From: Pyrrhoderma lamaoense
Taxonomy: Eukaryota; Basidiomycota; Agaricomycetes; Hymenochaetales; Hymenochaetaceae
DNA: 64,000 bases
Assembly: GCA_002794735.1 (NCBI GenBank)
Contig: NBAZ01000010.1
Span: 124,001-188,000, forward strand
Direction: 5' to 3'
Positions 23,242-36,575 of this stretch are shown in pieces; the first letter of the stretch is position 1, and every line of letters begins with the position of its first letter. The position numbers were made by a program, and so were the translations under genes. The notes beneath the pieces are model-generated. The model ran no database searches and was not told where the DNA came from. It saw nothing but the letters and a program-made list of their open reading frames with translations.

Positions 23242-24463
23242 TATTAATCTTGAGATAGTTGATAAGAAGAAGGCGATTAACACTGGCTAGAACTGGAGTT
23301 GGAAGGAGTTAAGCTGTAGATATCTTCTGACTGATAGAGCTGAGAACATGTATGCGCATATTTATATTTCTCAGATCTCGAAAATGTATGAAATTTCTAG
23401 CTCATACAAGTCAGAGCTCTCAATTATAACGAGCGCCACTATATTGCAAGAAACAATTACAAATACATAGCCGTGATGTGCACATAGGTTGACGGCCTTG
23501 ATCTCAGTGTATCAGCATGAAACTATAGTATGTACACTCAGCTATCTTACATGATTATCTCAAAGCTTAAAACTTGGAGAGAAATTATAGTTTGTATTCT
23601 AATCCCGTATTCCAGATTCAGACCTTCTGTAGTCATTTTATAGTGTATAAATGTCCCTTGGTAAGCATGCAAATCATATATAGATAAATATGAAACTGTC
23701 TAAGTACTGTTTCTAAGATACTATTGAGGTTTCGAGTATGAGCTGTTTGCTCTCTATAATTGAAATAACACAGACTTTGATTTACAGTATATGAATGCAA
23801 ATATGAGCAAACTAAGTACCTCGATCGGAGTACTAGTATTTTTATGGTAACTGTGGCGATCCACACAGCGGCCTGAAATAGATGCGGCAACCATTGGAAG
23901 ATGTGTGCGTTTAATCTTTACTAAAATTAAAAGCAACTTATGTGCATATGAATAGTCTAGACTCCCTTATGTCACTACACTGTTTTTGTACTTCACAGAT
24001 AACTATGTACTAATGTTCTTCGACTCAATAATGTATTTGGTCTGATCCTTAACCGCCAAGCATCGGTTATGAACAACCGACTTTCATCTCAACGAAACGT
24101 ACGTCTTCTGAACGACCTTAGCGAGCATCGGATCTTGAAGATATGAGGATCACTCAGGGTCATGGGACGCAAGGTTAAGTTTGTTTTTTAATCTTGCCTC
24201 ACAGTCATTTGAAACAAGCAGCTAAACGAGGTCCGGAATCAAAACATGAGGTAGACGTGCTAGAACATAAAAAGCAAGCCGGTTGGCCTATGTTATGTCT
24301 TCTCAAAGCTTCGCTCAACTAAAACTCGCCCTTTGAGGACCTCGTACGCTTGCACAGTGTTTCCCTGGTATGTATATCTAGTAAAATGATCCCGAATTAA
24401 ACTCTGACGGCGTATCTCACTTGAAGAGTAAGCAATCGATTCTACGAGGAGCAATTAAAAGCT
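23242..24463. other. Intergenic region
   Basis: About 1.2 kb of AT-rich DNA between divergent genes. Open frames at 23633-23936 (-) show no coding pattern. Nothing else recognised. Confidence 0.5.
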
Positions 24464-24822
24464 ATGTCTGAGCAAGCACCAACAGCCGCTAAATCACCAG
24501 ACTCTTCACTCATTGGGGGACTCGTAGCAGGGATATTCTCTCTTTTCCTTCTTACATTCATTTTTTACATTTTATGGCGAACAAGAAATAATCCACAACT
24601 ATTGCCTTCAGAGCCAGAGAAGATTATCCCCTTCCGAGTCGCGAAAGTAGTAGAATCTCATCGCGAACTCAGAGTGGCTTAGCATTATCAGGTTTAACCC
24701 CTGGCAGTGCAGTAGCGTCGGCTGACAACATCATGAATAGAAGCGGAGCAAACTCAGTCCTGAAAATAGGGACGTCACACAACAGCTTGGTCCGAATACA
24801 ACAGCCAGAAAACCTGGTCTAA
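24464..24822 (+). CDS. Single-pass membrane protein with Ser-rich tail, one frameshift
   Basis: The ATG at 24464 opens a short hydrophilic N-terminus and one helix (IGGLVAGIFSLFLLTFIFYI), followed by a basic WRTRNN stop-transfer. The frame then ends at 24682. One extra base in the C-run 24628-24631 would continue into a Ser-rich tail to the TAA at 24822, about 119 residues in all. This architecture (one helix, Ser-rich cytosolic tail) is common for fungal membrane proteins of unknown role. It may be the end of a longer protein, though no upstream exon was found. The tail assignment is inference from open frame and composition. Confidence 0.45.
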
Positions 24823-25104
24823 AAATTCCTTCTCGATGGCGCTTCCCATAGAGGCAACATACATGCATTTGTTTTCATACCAGTACATTCTATGTCGTAG
24901 CTCTATTTTTCACACCCCTACTAGCTAACAATTGTAGCATTTGACTAACTTGTCTGCTGATAATTTAGATATATTGTAGTAGTAATAAATGTATCTATAT
25001 GTATAAAACGAGTGCATTATAGTAAGTTTTTGTGCAAGAGTCGATATCTCCTGTTGAAAGTGCGTGGCCTATTGAATGAGTCCAAGAGAAGAAACGCAAT
25101 AATA

Positions 25105-27453
25105 CTAGTTATCTATCCATTCACAATCCCCTGGGGCAACGGCCTGCAGTGATGCCCAGTAAAATCCCGGACCATGAGCCAATATACGACCGACAATAGG
25201 GAGATTTTGTAGTGTGAAAAGCAACGTGTCGAGCATAATTTCAGCTTTAGGTATGCCCCTGTTCTCTAATTCCTTAATCTTCTTCAAGCCACTATAAACC
25301 ACCCCATCGCTGTCACTGCCACTGTTTTCTGCAAATCTGCTTCCATCAGGAATTGCGTCGTAGTGAATGGCAGATTCAATAGTAACTTGCGACCCCGGTG
25401 TTACATGAAACCCACGGACTAAACAACGTTTGGGTGCACTTCGGAGTTTTATCTCACATCCCAAATGGGAGTCTTGGATAGACCCGTATTAGGTGTATTT
25501 TCGAGGGAAGCTTATTAATGAATTATTGCTTACAGGAAAAGAGGTTCCATGGCGAGAAATCCCACTCCAGATTATCACCTGCCTCAGGCAGACAAGTAGC
25601 CACAGCGTCGCCACCCTGTATATTGATGTAATAAGTAAAAAGAATTGCTCAACAAAAAGAGACAAACGTTGGTGATGCGCCACATGGTACGAGGAGTATT
25701 ATAATGTTTATTCATTTTTCCATTAAATACTGAAGAGAGTACATTACGCCTCTTGAAAATAAACTGAGTTTGCTGAGTACTCACCACAAGCACTTTCTAC
25801 GTCACAGAGGACCGGAGCCGCAAAAAGATAAGCATCACGAATTACAACATCGGGTACATGTTCATGAACTTCCAAAATCAGCCGTGAATATACGAGTGAA
25901 GCAAGCGCGCATCCCAAGGAGTGCCCTGTAATCCACTATATACAAAATGTACCAGAGTTTTGTTTGACAGTAATTATAAAGGTACTTACCAGATTGACTT
26001 TGCGTTCTGGGTTCTTTTCTCTCAGCTTCTTAGCGACGGTGTTCATGCATGAAATTATTGTCTCTGTATTTATACATTTAGTAAGCTTCGGTATAAGTAA
26101 GGGTCAATTTTCTTATACCGTATGGTGTTTTCGATCCCGCTGGAATTTTGCTTGGGAATACTTTATTAAGAAACCCACTATGAACTAATTAGTGTATAAG
26201 TCGCGTGAGAGAGCGAAAATATCAAGACCACTGCAATGGAAACAAACCTCTCCGAAACCCACGTAACCAGGTACCAGACTCACGCATCTGAAACGTGAAA
26301 TCGGTAGCCCATTCTGAGAAATCTGAGGGAGTCGTTCCCTTGAATGCTAGTATAATAAAAGATTCCGAAGGATCCCAGAATAGTCCACATACAGGCCCAC
26401 CAATACTATTCATTTCAGAAACCGTAGAGTACTGTAGGCCAAGTTCACTTTCTGATAAGAAACGTATTCTCTGCTCTTCCGTATCCTCTTGGCCATGAAG
26501 AGCCTCCAAAACTGAAGAGTAAGCATCTTTATCGATAACATGGGACAAGTGCCTCTCCAAACGATACGTATTACGAGTGGGAAGCTGAGTCTCATGGGGA
26601 AGAGGTTGAGTGGGATTCGAATAAGCTTTTGCGGCTTCGTACACAGTGTGAGAGGTCCTCTCGTACATGAGTGATGCACACTGAAGACTATTAAAAACAG
26701 TTATAAAAAGACTTGTGTAGGATATATCAAAAATAACTTACAGAACTTTAGAGGCATCGAGATTGAATATACGCCGAGTTAAACGACTTTTTGATTCCTC
26801 AATTGGTTGTGAAAGAAAAGTTCGAGCCGCTCGAATTTGCTTTTCTGATAGATCACTGAATATAGATGGATAGACTTGATGGGGAAGGTGCGTTAATGAT
26901 ATATTGAATATATTGACAAATGAAATAATTGATTACTGACATGAGTTGACAAGGCAGAATCCGTTAAAATATTTGCGTGAAACGAGATCGTAGACGTGCT
27001 TCACAAGCGGCATATGACAGAAAATGCACCATGGAAGAATTATGGTTATTATGATACAAGTCATCATCGACATACATATTATAGAAATATGATCCATAAT
27101 ATCTTTGAACGAAATTTTGAGTCTCCATTGTCGTTGATATTGATGTATCACTTACTGAACGGATGAAATATAAGTTCCCACAAGGCCTTGACCCATGTTG
27201 AGATCGTGAAGTAAACATATTGTTTGAGAGTCTTCACCAAGCGACAGACCCGAGAAGTATAGCAACGATAATCAGAGTCAGATATCCGTTGGCCCAGATA
27301 TACGAATTCATCAGCATGAAGCTTATGCAATTTCATGAGCAATTCTTCTGTCTCTGATAGAGTATTTTGCACAGAAGGAGCGACATGGTCGGGGAGATAT
27401 GTGTTTGGTTGCATAGTAGCGTTGGAACAAGGTGAAGGTGGACGTCGCACCAT
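25105..27453 (-). CDS. Class 3 lipase-like alpha/beta hydrolase, nine exons, frameshifted
   Basis: Exons: 27453-27156, 27102-26941, 26874-26742, 26687-26248, 26184-25990, 25935-25785, 25751-25668, 25615-25534 and 25472-25105. Exon 2 has a hydrophobic stretch (MTCIIITIILPWCIFC) that could anchor it in a membrane. The catalytic part begins in exon 4 with IILAFKGTTP, the usual strand before the oxyanion region. The nucleophile elbow is WITGHSLGCALASLVYS in exon 6. AYLFAAPVLCD carries the likely catalytic Asp region, and GPGFYWASLQ lies near the end; the His is not assigned. The frame shifts near 26108-26111 and 26070-26080, and the phase of exons 6 and 7 disagrees by one. Predicted length is about 640 aa. 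Probably acts on acylglycerols or other esters; substrate unknown. Confidence 0.82.
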
Positions 27454-30400
27454 CTTAATATATAGCTGATAAAGGTAGTTTCTTGAGGTTGGAAGGCCCG
27501 TGCAGTGTGTCCGATATTAAAAGGATTGAGTAAAGTGATACTGTATCTGTATGTGATCTGATTTAATGATGGTTGTCTGAGAGGGGTGTGGCACTTGGCT
27601 CTGGCACCATTACCCTCTGTTATACCCACAGCCGTATTTTAAACGGGACCCAGACGTCGACAAGACCATTTCGCATTTATGTCGTTTTTAACTAACGACC
27701 TCGTTTGAAAAGAGTGACATTGAGCATATTGACGAGGAGGCGTACATATATAGCGTACGCCGGCGTCTTACTAATAAATAATCAACTGACACTGAAGAGA
27801 GGCACATCAGGAATTGGATGTACTGCAATTCGCGTTCAAGCATCAATAGCTCGAAAGCAACATCACGTGGACGCGTATTCTAGACTGCTAACATCCAGCA
27901 TGAACTCCAACTTCAAGACCTTTGGTATTTCAGATAACGATCAGGCTCGTGATACTGAAGCAATATCGCTATAACCGTATTGAGATTTCATACGAAAACT
28001 CTGATTTCGATGACTATAGCAATGTTTCAGAGAATGTCCGTGATATAATTGCAGTTTGAAGGGAGACTCAAAAGATTACGAACGACAGTAGGGTAGGATA
28101 TCAAAAAACTTTTGAAAAAGTACTAAAAATAGCTCGAACCGACAAGAAAGGCGCAGAATGAGCTAGCAATATCAAAAAGAAATAGAAGTCTGGTTAGCTT
28201 TGAAATAGAATACATAGCTTCCCTATTTCCAGCGACTAATATTACTATTTCACGCATCACACAAGTAAATTGAGATAGCTCCCTTTATAGAGGCATAACA
28301 TATAAGTTATCGTGGGAGAGGGAGCCGACGTGCTTAGTTGCGAATCAGAAGGAGAGACATCTGTGTTGCAGGAATATATGAAAGATTTGAGCGCCAAAGT
28401 CATCATACTGGCACAACACTTATAAATACCGTTGATGATACTTCTCTCCACGCAGATCTCGGTGTCCCTTTGATCGATATTATGCTAAGGGAATCTGGCT
28501 TCAGATAATGTGGAAGGGGGTTTTAAAGCCGCTATTCAGCCCAGACTCCAGAGAACAGCGAACGTAGTAAGCTGAGAACATGTAGTAAGATTCATTGTTT
28601 AATAATGCAGTAATATTATTCAGTTCCTTCTCTACATGACTTTGACACCTTCTAATCTGCCTTGATGCTGACATGATATGACTTCCGGATTAAGACAAGT
28701 CGCCAACTGCGAAATGCTGCTAAAGTTCCCATGGACATATCGCTAACATTGCATGAGCCCTCAAATACGTGAATCACACCTCAGGCACTCTGTACTACTG
28801 TTACAACAGCTTTCATCCGGTCTTTCACGGCTTAAGACAAGTGTGGCGTCCAGATACGGGTATAGCCCATCCACCTTTCTTTAAGGCCCCTAAGCACATA
28901 CATAAAAGGCTATCCGATCTCTTCTTACTTTATTTGCAGCATAATCTCTGACTTACCCAGGGTCATACTATAGTACTGCATCTCTATTTTGCAAGAACGT
29001 GTCATCAAAATTGACTTAACATGGGTAGACCCAGTAGCAGGACTAAGATAAACCTTAATGATCCCTCCAACCAATTGCTGGTGTAAGCCCTCCTGATAGA
29101 TGATCAGGGTCTAAGAAGGACCTACATCCAGAGTGTAGATAAAAATACACGCTAACGTCCTGTGATTGTAGTATCAATGATCGCTGCTCTTTCATATTAC
29201 TATCCTGAGTACCTCAATTGAGGCTACTTCTTCTACTATATATGTATACCCTCTAATCCACCTCCACAAGTATAAATATCCGGTGGTATGTCACAGTGTA
29301 TATACATATATATGGCATAATGCGGAGCTCTCAGAATAGATTCGAGTGATAATCCCTGTTTCTAGTGCTCTTTGCACAATGGATGTGTCGCCATTCTCAG
29401 GACGGATACTAATTCCAATCAGGTTTGCTCTCGCAATATGGCTGTCGCCAGAAACGGAAGAGCCGACATGTGGCGAACTGCAAGTATAAACACGTACAGT
29501 ATACATGCCGGTTCTACATTCTTATCACCTTTCAATTTATCCAACTTCAAGATGCCTGGTTGCTCAGGTTTAGATTTCTTCTGGGGAATCGTTGCTTTGT
29601 ACGACTTTCCATGACAGTCTTGTAATCACAACTTACTGAAGTCTCTGATTTTATATAATAGGATTGTGCCCCCCGTCCCAGTTTTCCTCAGTAAGTTATA
29701 TAGCTCGGCTCTTGTGACTAGAGCCAAATTATCCAAGCAGACAAAATCAACTGACAAAATGCCTTATTACTGTAATATGATATTTAGAAAGAGGCTTATG
29801 CAGCATGGGTATGCTCCGAATAATTCTAGCATGAGAGAAGATAATCTGAGTTTCACTATATCTATTTTCCAGATTTCTTAGTCAGTCTTCTCCTCTGGCT
29901 ATTAACATACATCTTTGGGGTGCTCTACGCATGGTATGAGTATAGATGTCTATAAATCAAGGATCAATGCTGATAATAACTTTGTATAGGTACATTATCT
30001 GGAAGTATCCAAAACACTCGAGGTGTTGATCTTCGAGAATTTACAAGCAGCAAGCAAACCAAAGTACCTTACAAGAAGCTACTAGTATAAACTCATACAT
30101 GCTTATACGTAGATAACAAATATATATCGCATATTTAATAGCAGCTTGGTTCCTTATACTTTAGCAGCATTCTTAGCAGAAATTCGAAACAGCCGACGTA
30201 TTTTGTGCAAAGTATTTAGCCTCAGCTTCTTTGCTTATTTTTCGAGCAAACTTCTAGTATAAAAAGAATGCTTGGGTGTTTTACGTTTCGACGTGCAAAC
30301 AATGGCAGGAAGCTGCTCCCAATCACTTGTTTTTCTCTATATATTATCTGTGTGCGTGCTAATATTTATCTATAATCGTGTGTGTAGTTGATTAATTATT

Positions 30401-30938
30401 ATAACTGATATTCATCCCACTAGCATTTTCCCCCCCGTAGTAGTCAGATTATGTGAGCTTCCCTTCTACCATTATCGATGCCCATAGGTCTAATAATCAA
30501 CGTTATATTATTCCAGTGAAACGTTCTACAGAAGGTTAGCATACAAATTATCATAAGTCGTGTCTATAGCTAATCCGTACACTAGATCTCGTCTGGAGTA
30601 TTATTCTGACTATTTTGGGGTGGATCCCTGGCGTAATATTATCCTTGTGAGCTGACTCTAATCATGAAGTGGTTTCCAGCCAAAAACTAACAATAATTCC
30701 ATCAATACAGGTACTTCACCTCAAGAGAAGGTGAGCGCAGAAAGCCGAGTAGATATGTAAACAGACGCCCATAGACCTACACAATCGAACCGGATGGTGG
30801 ATGACAATATGATGCGCCAATTAGTTTGCTACTCAATAACCTTGGAATAATGTGATTTTGTCTGTAAATATCAAAATAATTATAAATAATTATTAGCGAG
30901 TTGCACTCCATTCTATAAATAGAGTGAGAAAAAAATCT
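27454..30938. other. Gene-poor region
   Basis: About 3.5 kb. Several frames of 60-98 codons exist (27705-27974, 28769-28951, 29372-29881), mostly starting without ATG and with no family signature. No tRNA, terminal repeat or transposase was seen. A T-run at the right end (minus strand, 30929-30935) terminates tRNA-His. Confidence 0.5.
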
Positions 30939-31021
30939 TGTCCTCGGCGTGAATCGAACACGCGGCTTGACGGGATTTTTATAACCACAACGTCACGCTT
31001 TAACCACTAAGCGACGAAGAC
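30939..31021 (-). tRNA. tRNA-His (GTG) with intron
   Basis: Acceptor GTCTTCG/CGAGGAC, D arm GCTT...AAGC, anticodon stem TGACG/CGTCA and T arm with GTTCGAT all pair. The anticodon loop begins TTGTGG, giving GTG. An 11-base AT-rich insert after position 37 is an intron. The discriminator is A73. A run of seven T on the minus strand follows immediately. Confidence 0.92.
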
Positions 31022-31436
31022 CCATAATGATGATTAAACAGTTAGTTATATGTACATATAATTGACAATAATTCCCTTTCTATACCTGCGGTCTGCGGCC
31101 GCACTTCGCTATCACTCTTGACGGCCGCTCACAACACAATAGGCAATCTCTTATATCACATTTCGAAATGGCTATGCGAAAATTTCTTGTTGGTTAAGCT
31201 CTGCAGCTCAGATTCGACTTGTCTTATGCAGGGTTTCAAATCACGGCCGCTAGAAGTGTAGGAAAAGTAAGATGGTGAACACTATTTGTATAGTTGGGTG
31301 AGCGCCCGCTCACACTGTCAAGTAACAATCCAGTCTTCCGTGAGCAAAATGGAAGATGCATCGTTCGGCCTCGGCCATCTTGTTTCTCATAAAGTTCTCT
31401 TCCAGTGAGGACAGGACCAAGTCACCCAGGCTCAGG
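31022..31436. promoter_or_regulatory. Upstream region of P450-2
   Basis: About 0.4 kb between tRNA-His and the chosen P450-2 start. Several Not I-like CGGCCGC blocks (31095-31130, 31243-31252) give it a more GC-rich look than its surroundings. No defined site. Confidence 0.35.
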
Positions 31437-33684
31437 ATGTTGTTACCCGCTACAATCTCTATAGCTGACCTGCCTATACTAGATTTTCGTGATGCAATCC
31501 TATTAGTTGTATTTTTCTCTTTGGTATGCTTCCATAGGCTTCATGTTGTCAAAGAACTTCTACTAACAGTTTTTTTAGGTGACACACACTATTTATAAGA
31601 AATATGAAATCCAACCCTCAAGCTACATTCCAACGTTTCTACTCTTACTAGTTCTGCCATTCATAGGCTCCTCCTTTCTTCTAGCACACTATAGTTCAGC
31701 AATAACTGCATATGCTGTTGGCTTTACGTCTACTATCTGTCTATCATCTCAAGCATTGCTGTCTACCGACTTTCTCCGTGGCATCCTCTCGCGAAGTATC
31801 CAGGCCCAATCTGTGCTAAACTTTCTAAATTCTGGATTGTATATGTTATTCTCAAGGGAGATCAACTACGTGTCATCAATGATCTCCACCGAAAATACGG
31901 ACCTTATGTAAGAACGGGTCAGTAATGATTACCACTACGAATGCATGCATTTTGATTATATTTACTCATCAAACAGGCCCTAATGAATTGTCTATTGCGG
32001 AGGCGGAAGTATTGCCTTCTCTCTTAGCACCAGACATGCCGAGAGGACCAAGTTAGTATCCTAAATAGTAGATATGAATATCGTCTCTTAATGCGTACGA
32101 ATTTGTAGTGTGGGACGGACGCCGTAACCCAGATGCACCACCATCATTAATTGCAACCCGCAGTAGTAAAGATCACGCCGCAAAACGTATTCCCTGGACT
32201 CATGCTTTCAGTACGGCATCTGTTCGTGAGTATCAGCCTGCAATCGTACGACGTGCTAGTCAGCTCGCGGAAGAACTCGAAAAGCGTGCGCTTGCGGGAG
32301 AGAATGTGAATATTGTGACGTACATGATTTACTTTGCGTACGTTACTCTGGAGCCTATTATCTGGTACATGGATAACTAATTTCTTGTATAGCTTCGATT
32401 TCATGGGAGATATGGCGTATGTGTGCCTAGAAAATGATATCTGATTATCCGTTCTAACTTGCCTTGATAGTTTTGGGGGTGGATTTGAACTTCTACGGGA
32501 TGGCGATGTCAATGGTCTCTGGAAAATGATGGTAGATAGAATTGAGTAAGTGAATGATTCAAATCATTCATGCGTTTTCAGTTTGACTAAGCTTCATTGG
32601 CTATAAGTGTGATTGCTTGGCAGATGCATCTTCCTTGGGCAACACGGTTACTTTTGAAGGTTCCCTTTGCGACGGAGGCTGTTGTGAAATTCCGTAACTT
32701 CACTATTCAGTGTGCAACTCAGAGGAAACTCAAGGGTTCTCATGTTAAAGATCTGTTTTATCATTTAGTGAGTCTCTACGCCAATCCCGTAACGGATAAT
32801 TCTTATAGGCGAATCAATCGTATAGATTAATGAAGGCCACGAGGATCCTTCCGCTCCTCCATCCGAAATGAGTGAAGTTGTGGTCAGCGGTGAACTTGCT
32901 ATTGTTGCTGGCTCAGACACAACGAGTACAACATTGAGCGGTGTTTTCTATTATCTTCTCACAAACCCTGTTTGCTATGCTCGTTTACGAGCGGAACTGG
33001 ACGAAGCGTTTCCGCCAGGCGAAGGCGAACCATTTGACGGATCACGCCTAGCAGAATTGAAATATCTCAATGCTATCATGTACGTGTTCCCCTCGGCGAA
33101 TCAACTTTATCATGCTGAAGAGTTTGATGTACTGTACTTAGTAATGAGACACTGCGATTGCAACCCGCCGTCCCAACGGGCATACAAAGGGCCCCGGAGA
33201 AGGGGACTGGTGGTAAATGGATTGGAAATAAGTATGTTTTTCCTATAATCTACCCGATAGTGTGGCTTTTTGATAATTGTGTTACGTTCTCTTATAGCTT
33301 CTTGACTGAAGGCACGGCCGTCAATATCCCTCCATATGTTTTGCACCGAGACCCCCGTTACTTCTCTCCCGCAACGGAAACTTTCTGGCCAGATCGTTGG
33401 CTTCCATCCGCGTCACGAGATTACTCACTCATAGGCCTGGAGAAGGGTAGTTCACCGGTAATAACAAATACCTCGGCTTTCATCCCATTCTCTATGGGCC
33501 ATGCGATCTGTGCAGGAAAGAACCTTGCTCTCGCAGAGATGCGAGTAGTTATCGCACTTCTGATGCAGAAATTCGACATGAGCTTCGCGAAGGTTATGAC
33601 CCGCGGCGTTGGGAGGCGGAGATGGTAGACCTATTTGTTATGAAGCCGAGTGAACTACCTGTTACTCTTAAAATGAGAACGTAA
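31437..33684 (+). CDS. Cytochrome P450-2, ten exons, two frameshifts
   Basis: Paralogue of P450-1 with the same exon plan: 31437-31523, 31579-31917, 31977-32051, 32109-32337, 32393-32416, 32471-32545, 32608-32767, 32826-33079, 33142-33231 and 33298-33684. Exons 5, 7 and 9 have the same lengths as in P450-1 after correction (24, 160 and 90 nt). Landmarks: WHPLAKYPGP hinge, MGDMAFGGGFE, I-helix IVAGSDTTSTTL, ExxR as ETLR, FWPDRWLPS, and haem loop PFSMGHAICAG. Shifts lie in the T-run 31723-31725 (in the membrane-anchor region) and at 33584-33585 (near the C-terminus); each needs one more base. Corrected length is about 573 aa. Family certain, substrate unknown. Confidence 0.9.
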
Positions 33685-35543
33685 GGATATGATATTGTAA
33701 ATCATTCAGCGGCAAATTGTATTACTGTAGGTGAGAAAAATGTCTATTTTGTATGATTCTACACAATCAAGAGTTATTATTATAGTCTACTACCATTCAA
33801 TTTAAAATATACACTATCTTGTAACATTCGTATCAATGGACTTTTCCGGCGTTTGGACGCGTCCTATTGAACATCATGGTTTCCTTTGACAAACTCGACT
33901 TGGATCTTCGGTAATCCTTATAAGCGAACAATATGTTTTCTCCGTTGCCGTATCCGCATGGTACAAAGCTTATTCGTCGTTACGAAGGAATCGTAGTGTA
34001 AGGAGCCGAATTATCAGGGGACGATAACTAAGCTCTCTTGATCCAAGTCGAGACACTGATAAACTCATCACATCCGCGAGTCAAACGGATAGAAATGGCC
34101 ACTAGATATTCTCAGATCACATAGCTCGGACTCCGCGGAGGAAGTATTAGTGGCGCTTAAAATGCTATTTATCGAAGATCACCAGTCGACGCACCTATGA
34201 CTTCGGACCGATCAGAAAGATGGCTATAAGATAATGGCAAAGCTCGCTTTAGCTCGAGACTAAGATATGTACTGTGCATGTGCAAACGGAGTCCACTAGT
34301 ATGTAATGTCTTTCTTTTAGGGTGCTGTTAGTATTTTTCGGGTCCGCAGGGTAACAATCTATGTGTAGTGTGACCTCTTCATCCACAAGCTAGATCCTGG
34401 AATGCGAAAGTAAGCACCCGAATTTCACTTTCAATTATCTTACTAACCTCAGCTTACTTAAAGGCTCTAGGTAACTCCGTAAGGTAAGCGTTTGATTTTG
34501 TAAATGTATGGAGGTTTGTGACGAATTGAATAACTTTTCGCCGAGGCTGCAGTGAGGTTGATTAGTGATGTACTTGAAACAGCGTCTCCTGTATTGCTTG
34601 GAACTGTGGACTTATTTGACTTGATTAGGCTCTGAAATTCCGTTATTTCATTGTGTCTAGACCTGAGTGAGGGACAAAACCGATGTAAAGTTGTGACTAA
34701 TGTTATCGCGTTAATTCTGTGTTTTCTTGGCTTCACGTTTTCTACCTTATTCAATGGGATATGATTTCTAACCATCCTTTATCAAGTCTTTCAGTCCGAG
34801 GACATCTTAGAGTGTCTCCGCGGAATTCTAGGACTCATCCGAGAACCCATCTCAATATCAAGTTACAAAAAAAGCTTAATAGTATCGAAGTGATTATCTC
34901 TCTCCATCCCGACCATACTGTAGCATTACAAAAGCAAGACCATATATCACTTGATGCAATTGGGACTTTCTACTTATCCAAGATTCTAGAATGCAGCATG
35001 AGTAACACGAATTCCTTTCTCGTTATTAGCATATACGATGTTACGTCCCAGATCTCAGGGCTGTTGTAAAGTCGGATATCACATATTTTCTATTGTCATA
35101 AGGAATCGAATGGATCACAGATTTCCAAAATACTTTCAATATGATAGGGCATATGTGTAATGACACATATATCAAGATTATTCGCTCCTGAATGCCGGAG
35201 TTTTCCCTGGGAGACAGAAGCGAGTAGCCTGTTCTAAACAGATTTCACTATCGTATGAGCATTGAGGGGAAAAAACCGGTTTGATGCCCCTTTCATCTTG
35301 ATACAGGACATTGTCATAGGATCGATCATCCTTGATCAGGTCTCTAGAATAATGGATACACAAGCATACGTGCATAGACTTAGTCGATACCATAATTAAT
35401 GAACATCAGCTTTAATTAATTAATTGGATAATAGTATTGGGGGTTAACTATAAGTACACAGGGTCAATAGTATATCAACAAGAGTTACATCGTGAGGAAA
35501 AGTATTAGATTATGAGTATTAGATATTAGAAGATAATACACCA
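33685..35543. other. Intergenic region, convergent ends
   Basis: About 1.9 kb between the 3' ends of P450-2 and the acetyltransferase. Frames at 34467-35069 and 35178-35393 have no motif. Nothing else recognised. Confidence 0.5.
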
Positions 35544-36575
35544 TTATGCGGTTGAAGTCTCCCGCACCATGAGGAAGAACGGAAAGCCCCCTTGATAACT
35601 CCCAAAATTCTTTGTAGCACGTACACGGAAGTTATACTTTGAGAATATACGGACCTTCAAAAAATATGGTTAGTGTTTTATGACTGATACGATTCGAAGA
35701 ATATATACCAGAGTATCAGTATGCACTTCAAGACACGTCTTTCGTCCAGTAGAGTTAGCCTGTAAAGAACGGGTGAGATAACAACATCATGCGTTATGTA
35801 GTACTTCTAGACCTTTTGAATGATTGTATCTATGAGCTTACTCCCAATTCCGCGTCTCTGTTCTTCTGGATGCACGGATACCATACGTATATACCATGAA
35901 TCCCTGCGGACCTGATCACTTCCCAACCCCAAATTGGTGAGCTCCGAAAACTTAGGCCGAAACTGTAGTTACGTTCGATCATCAGTCCCTGCTGTAATCT
36001 CAGCTTGAGATTAAAGACTAACATGAGACATCCACCACTGTTGCATTTCTGGAGAAAGTTTAGAGACATATTCCGTAGAGGGCGTATAAGAAGCAGAGTC
36101 GGAGCAGATCTGCGTTATATCGATTTTAGGAGTCAGTCTTTGAGTTCCCCTTTCCTTGTTAATAGGGAAGGAACTAAGTGTACTTTGGGTAGATGTCCTG
36201 GCCAGGACCAAATGCAAGAAGGACACCATCAATCTTATTTCGTCGGCCAGCGACGAATAGCATCCCTTGCATGAGACAAATTTCGAGTTGGTACTGAAAT
36301 AAGGCAGGCTCAAGACTTGACCTGCCTCCCGTCAGGGCGGCTACTTGAAGGTCTTTTTGTCCTATTTTAGAATTTGAGGTACAGGGAACCAGCATCAAGG
36401 ACTGCTCACCTCCTCTGCAAGCAGCGAGCATGATTTCAATAATTCTTGTTTTTTCTTGAGCTATTACAAGAACACTTAGCACCCTCTGGTGATCGGGAAG
36501 GTATAGAGAGCCCTAATACCTACCTGTGATGCTCTGTTCCGTTAGTTGCCAGACAGAGATAGATGCTGAAGACAT
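35544..36575 (-). CDS. GNAT-family N-acetyltransferase, seven short exons
   Basis: Acetyl-CoA-dependent acyltransferase of the fungal GNAT type. Exons: 36575-36524, 36460-36410, 36361-36184, 36109-36023, 35962-35813, 35759-35709 and 35654-35544. No exon exceeds 180 nt. Signatures in order: VAALTGG (about residue 39), GVLLAFGPGQDIY, YVSKLSPEMQQWWM, the acetyl-CoA P-loop motif A VHPEEQRRGIGSKLI, and C-terminal CLEVHTDT...PFFLMVRE. The exon 3/4 junction is out of phase by one base, curable at the A-run by the donor (36184-36186). Corrected length is about 226 aa, typical of the family. The acceptor could be an amine or alcohol. Small-molecule acetylation would suit a terpenoid pathway, but detoxification or general metabolism is equally possible. 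Confidence 0.85.

Noticed and set aside
27705..27974. 89-codon plus-strand frame
   Set aside because: Starts at TTG, no recognisable content, isolated in gene-poor DNA.
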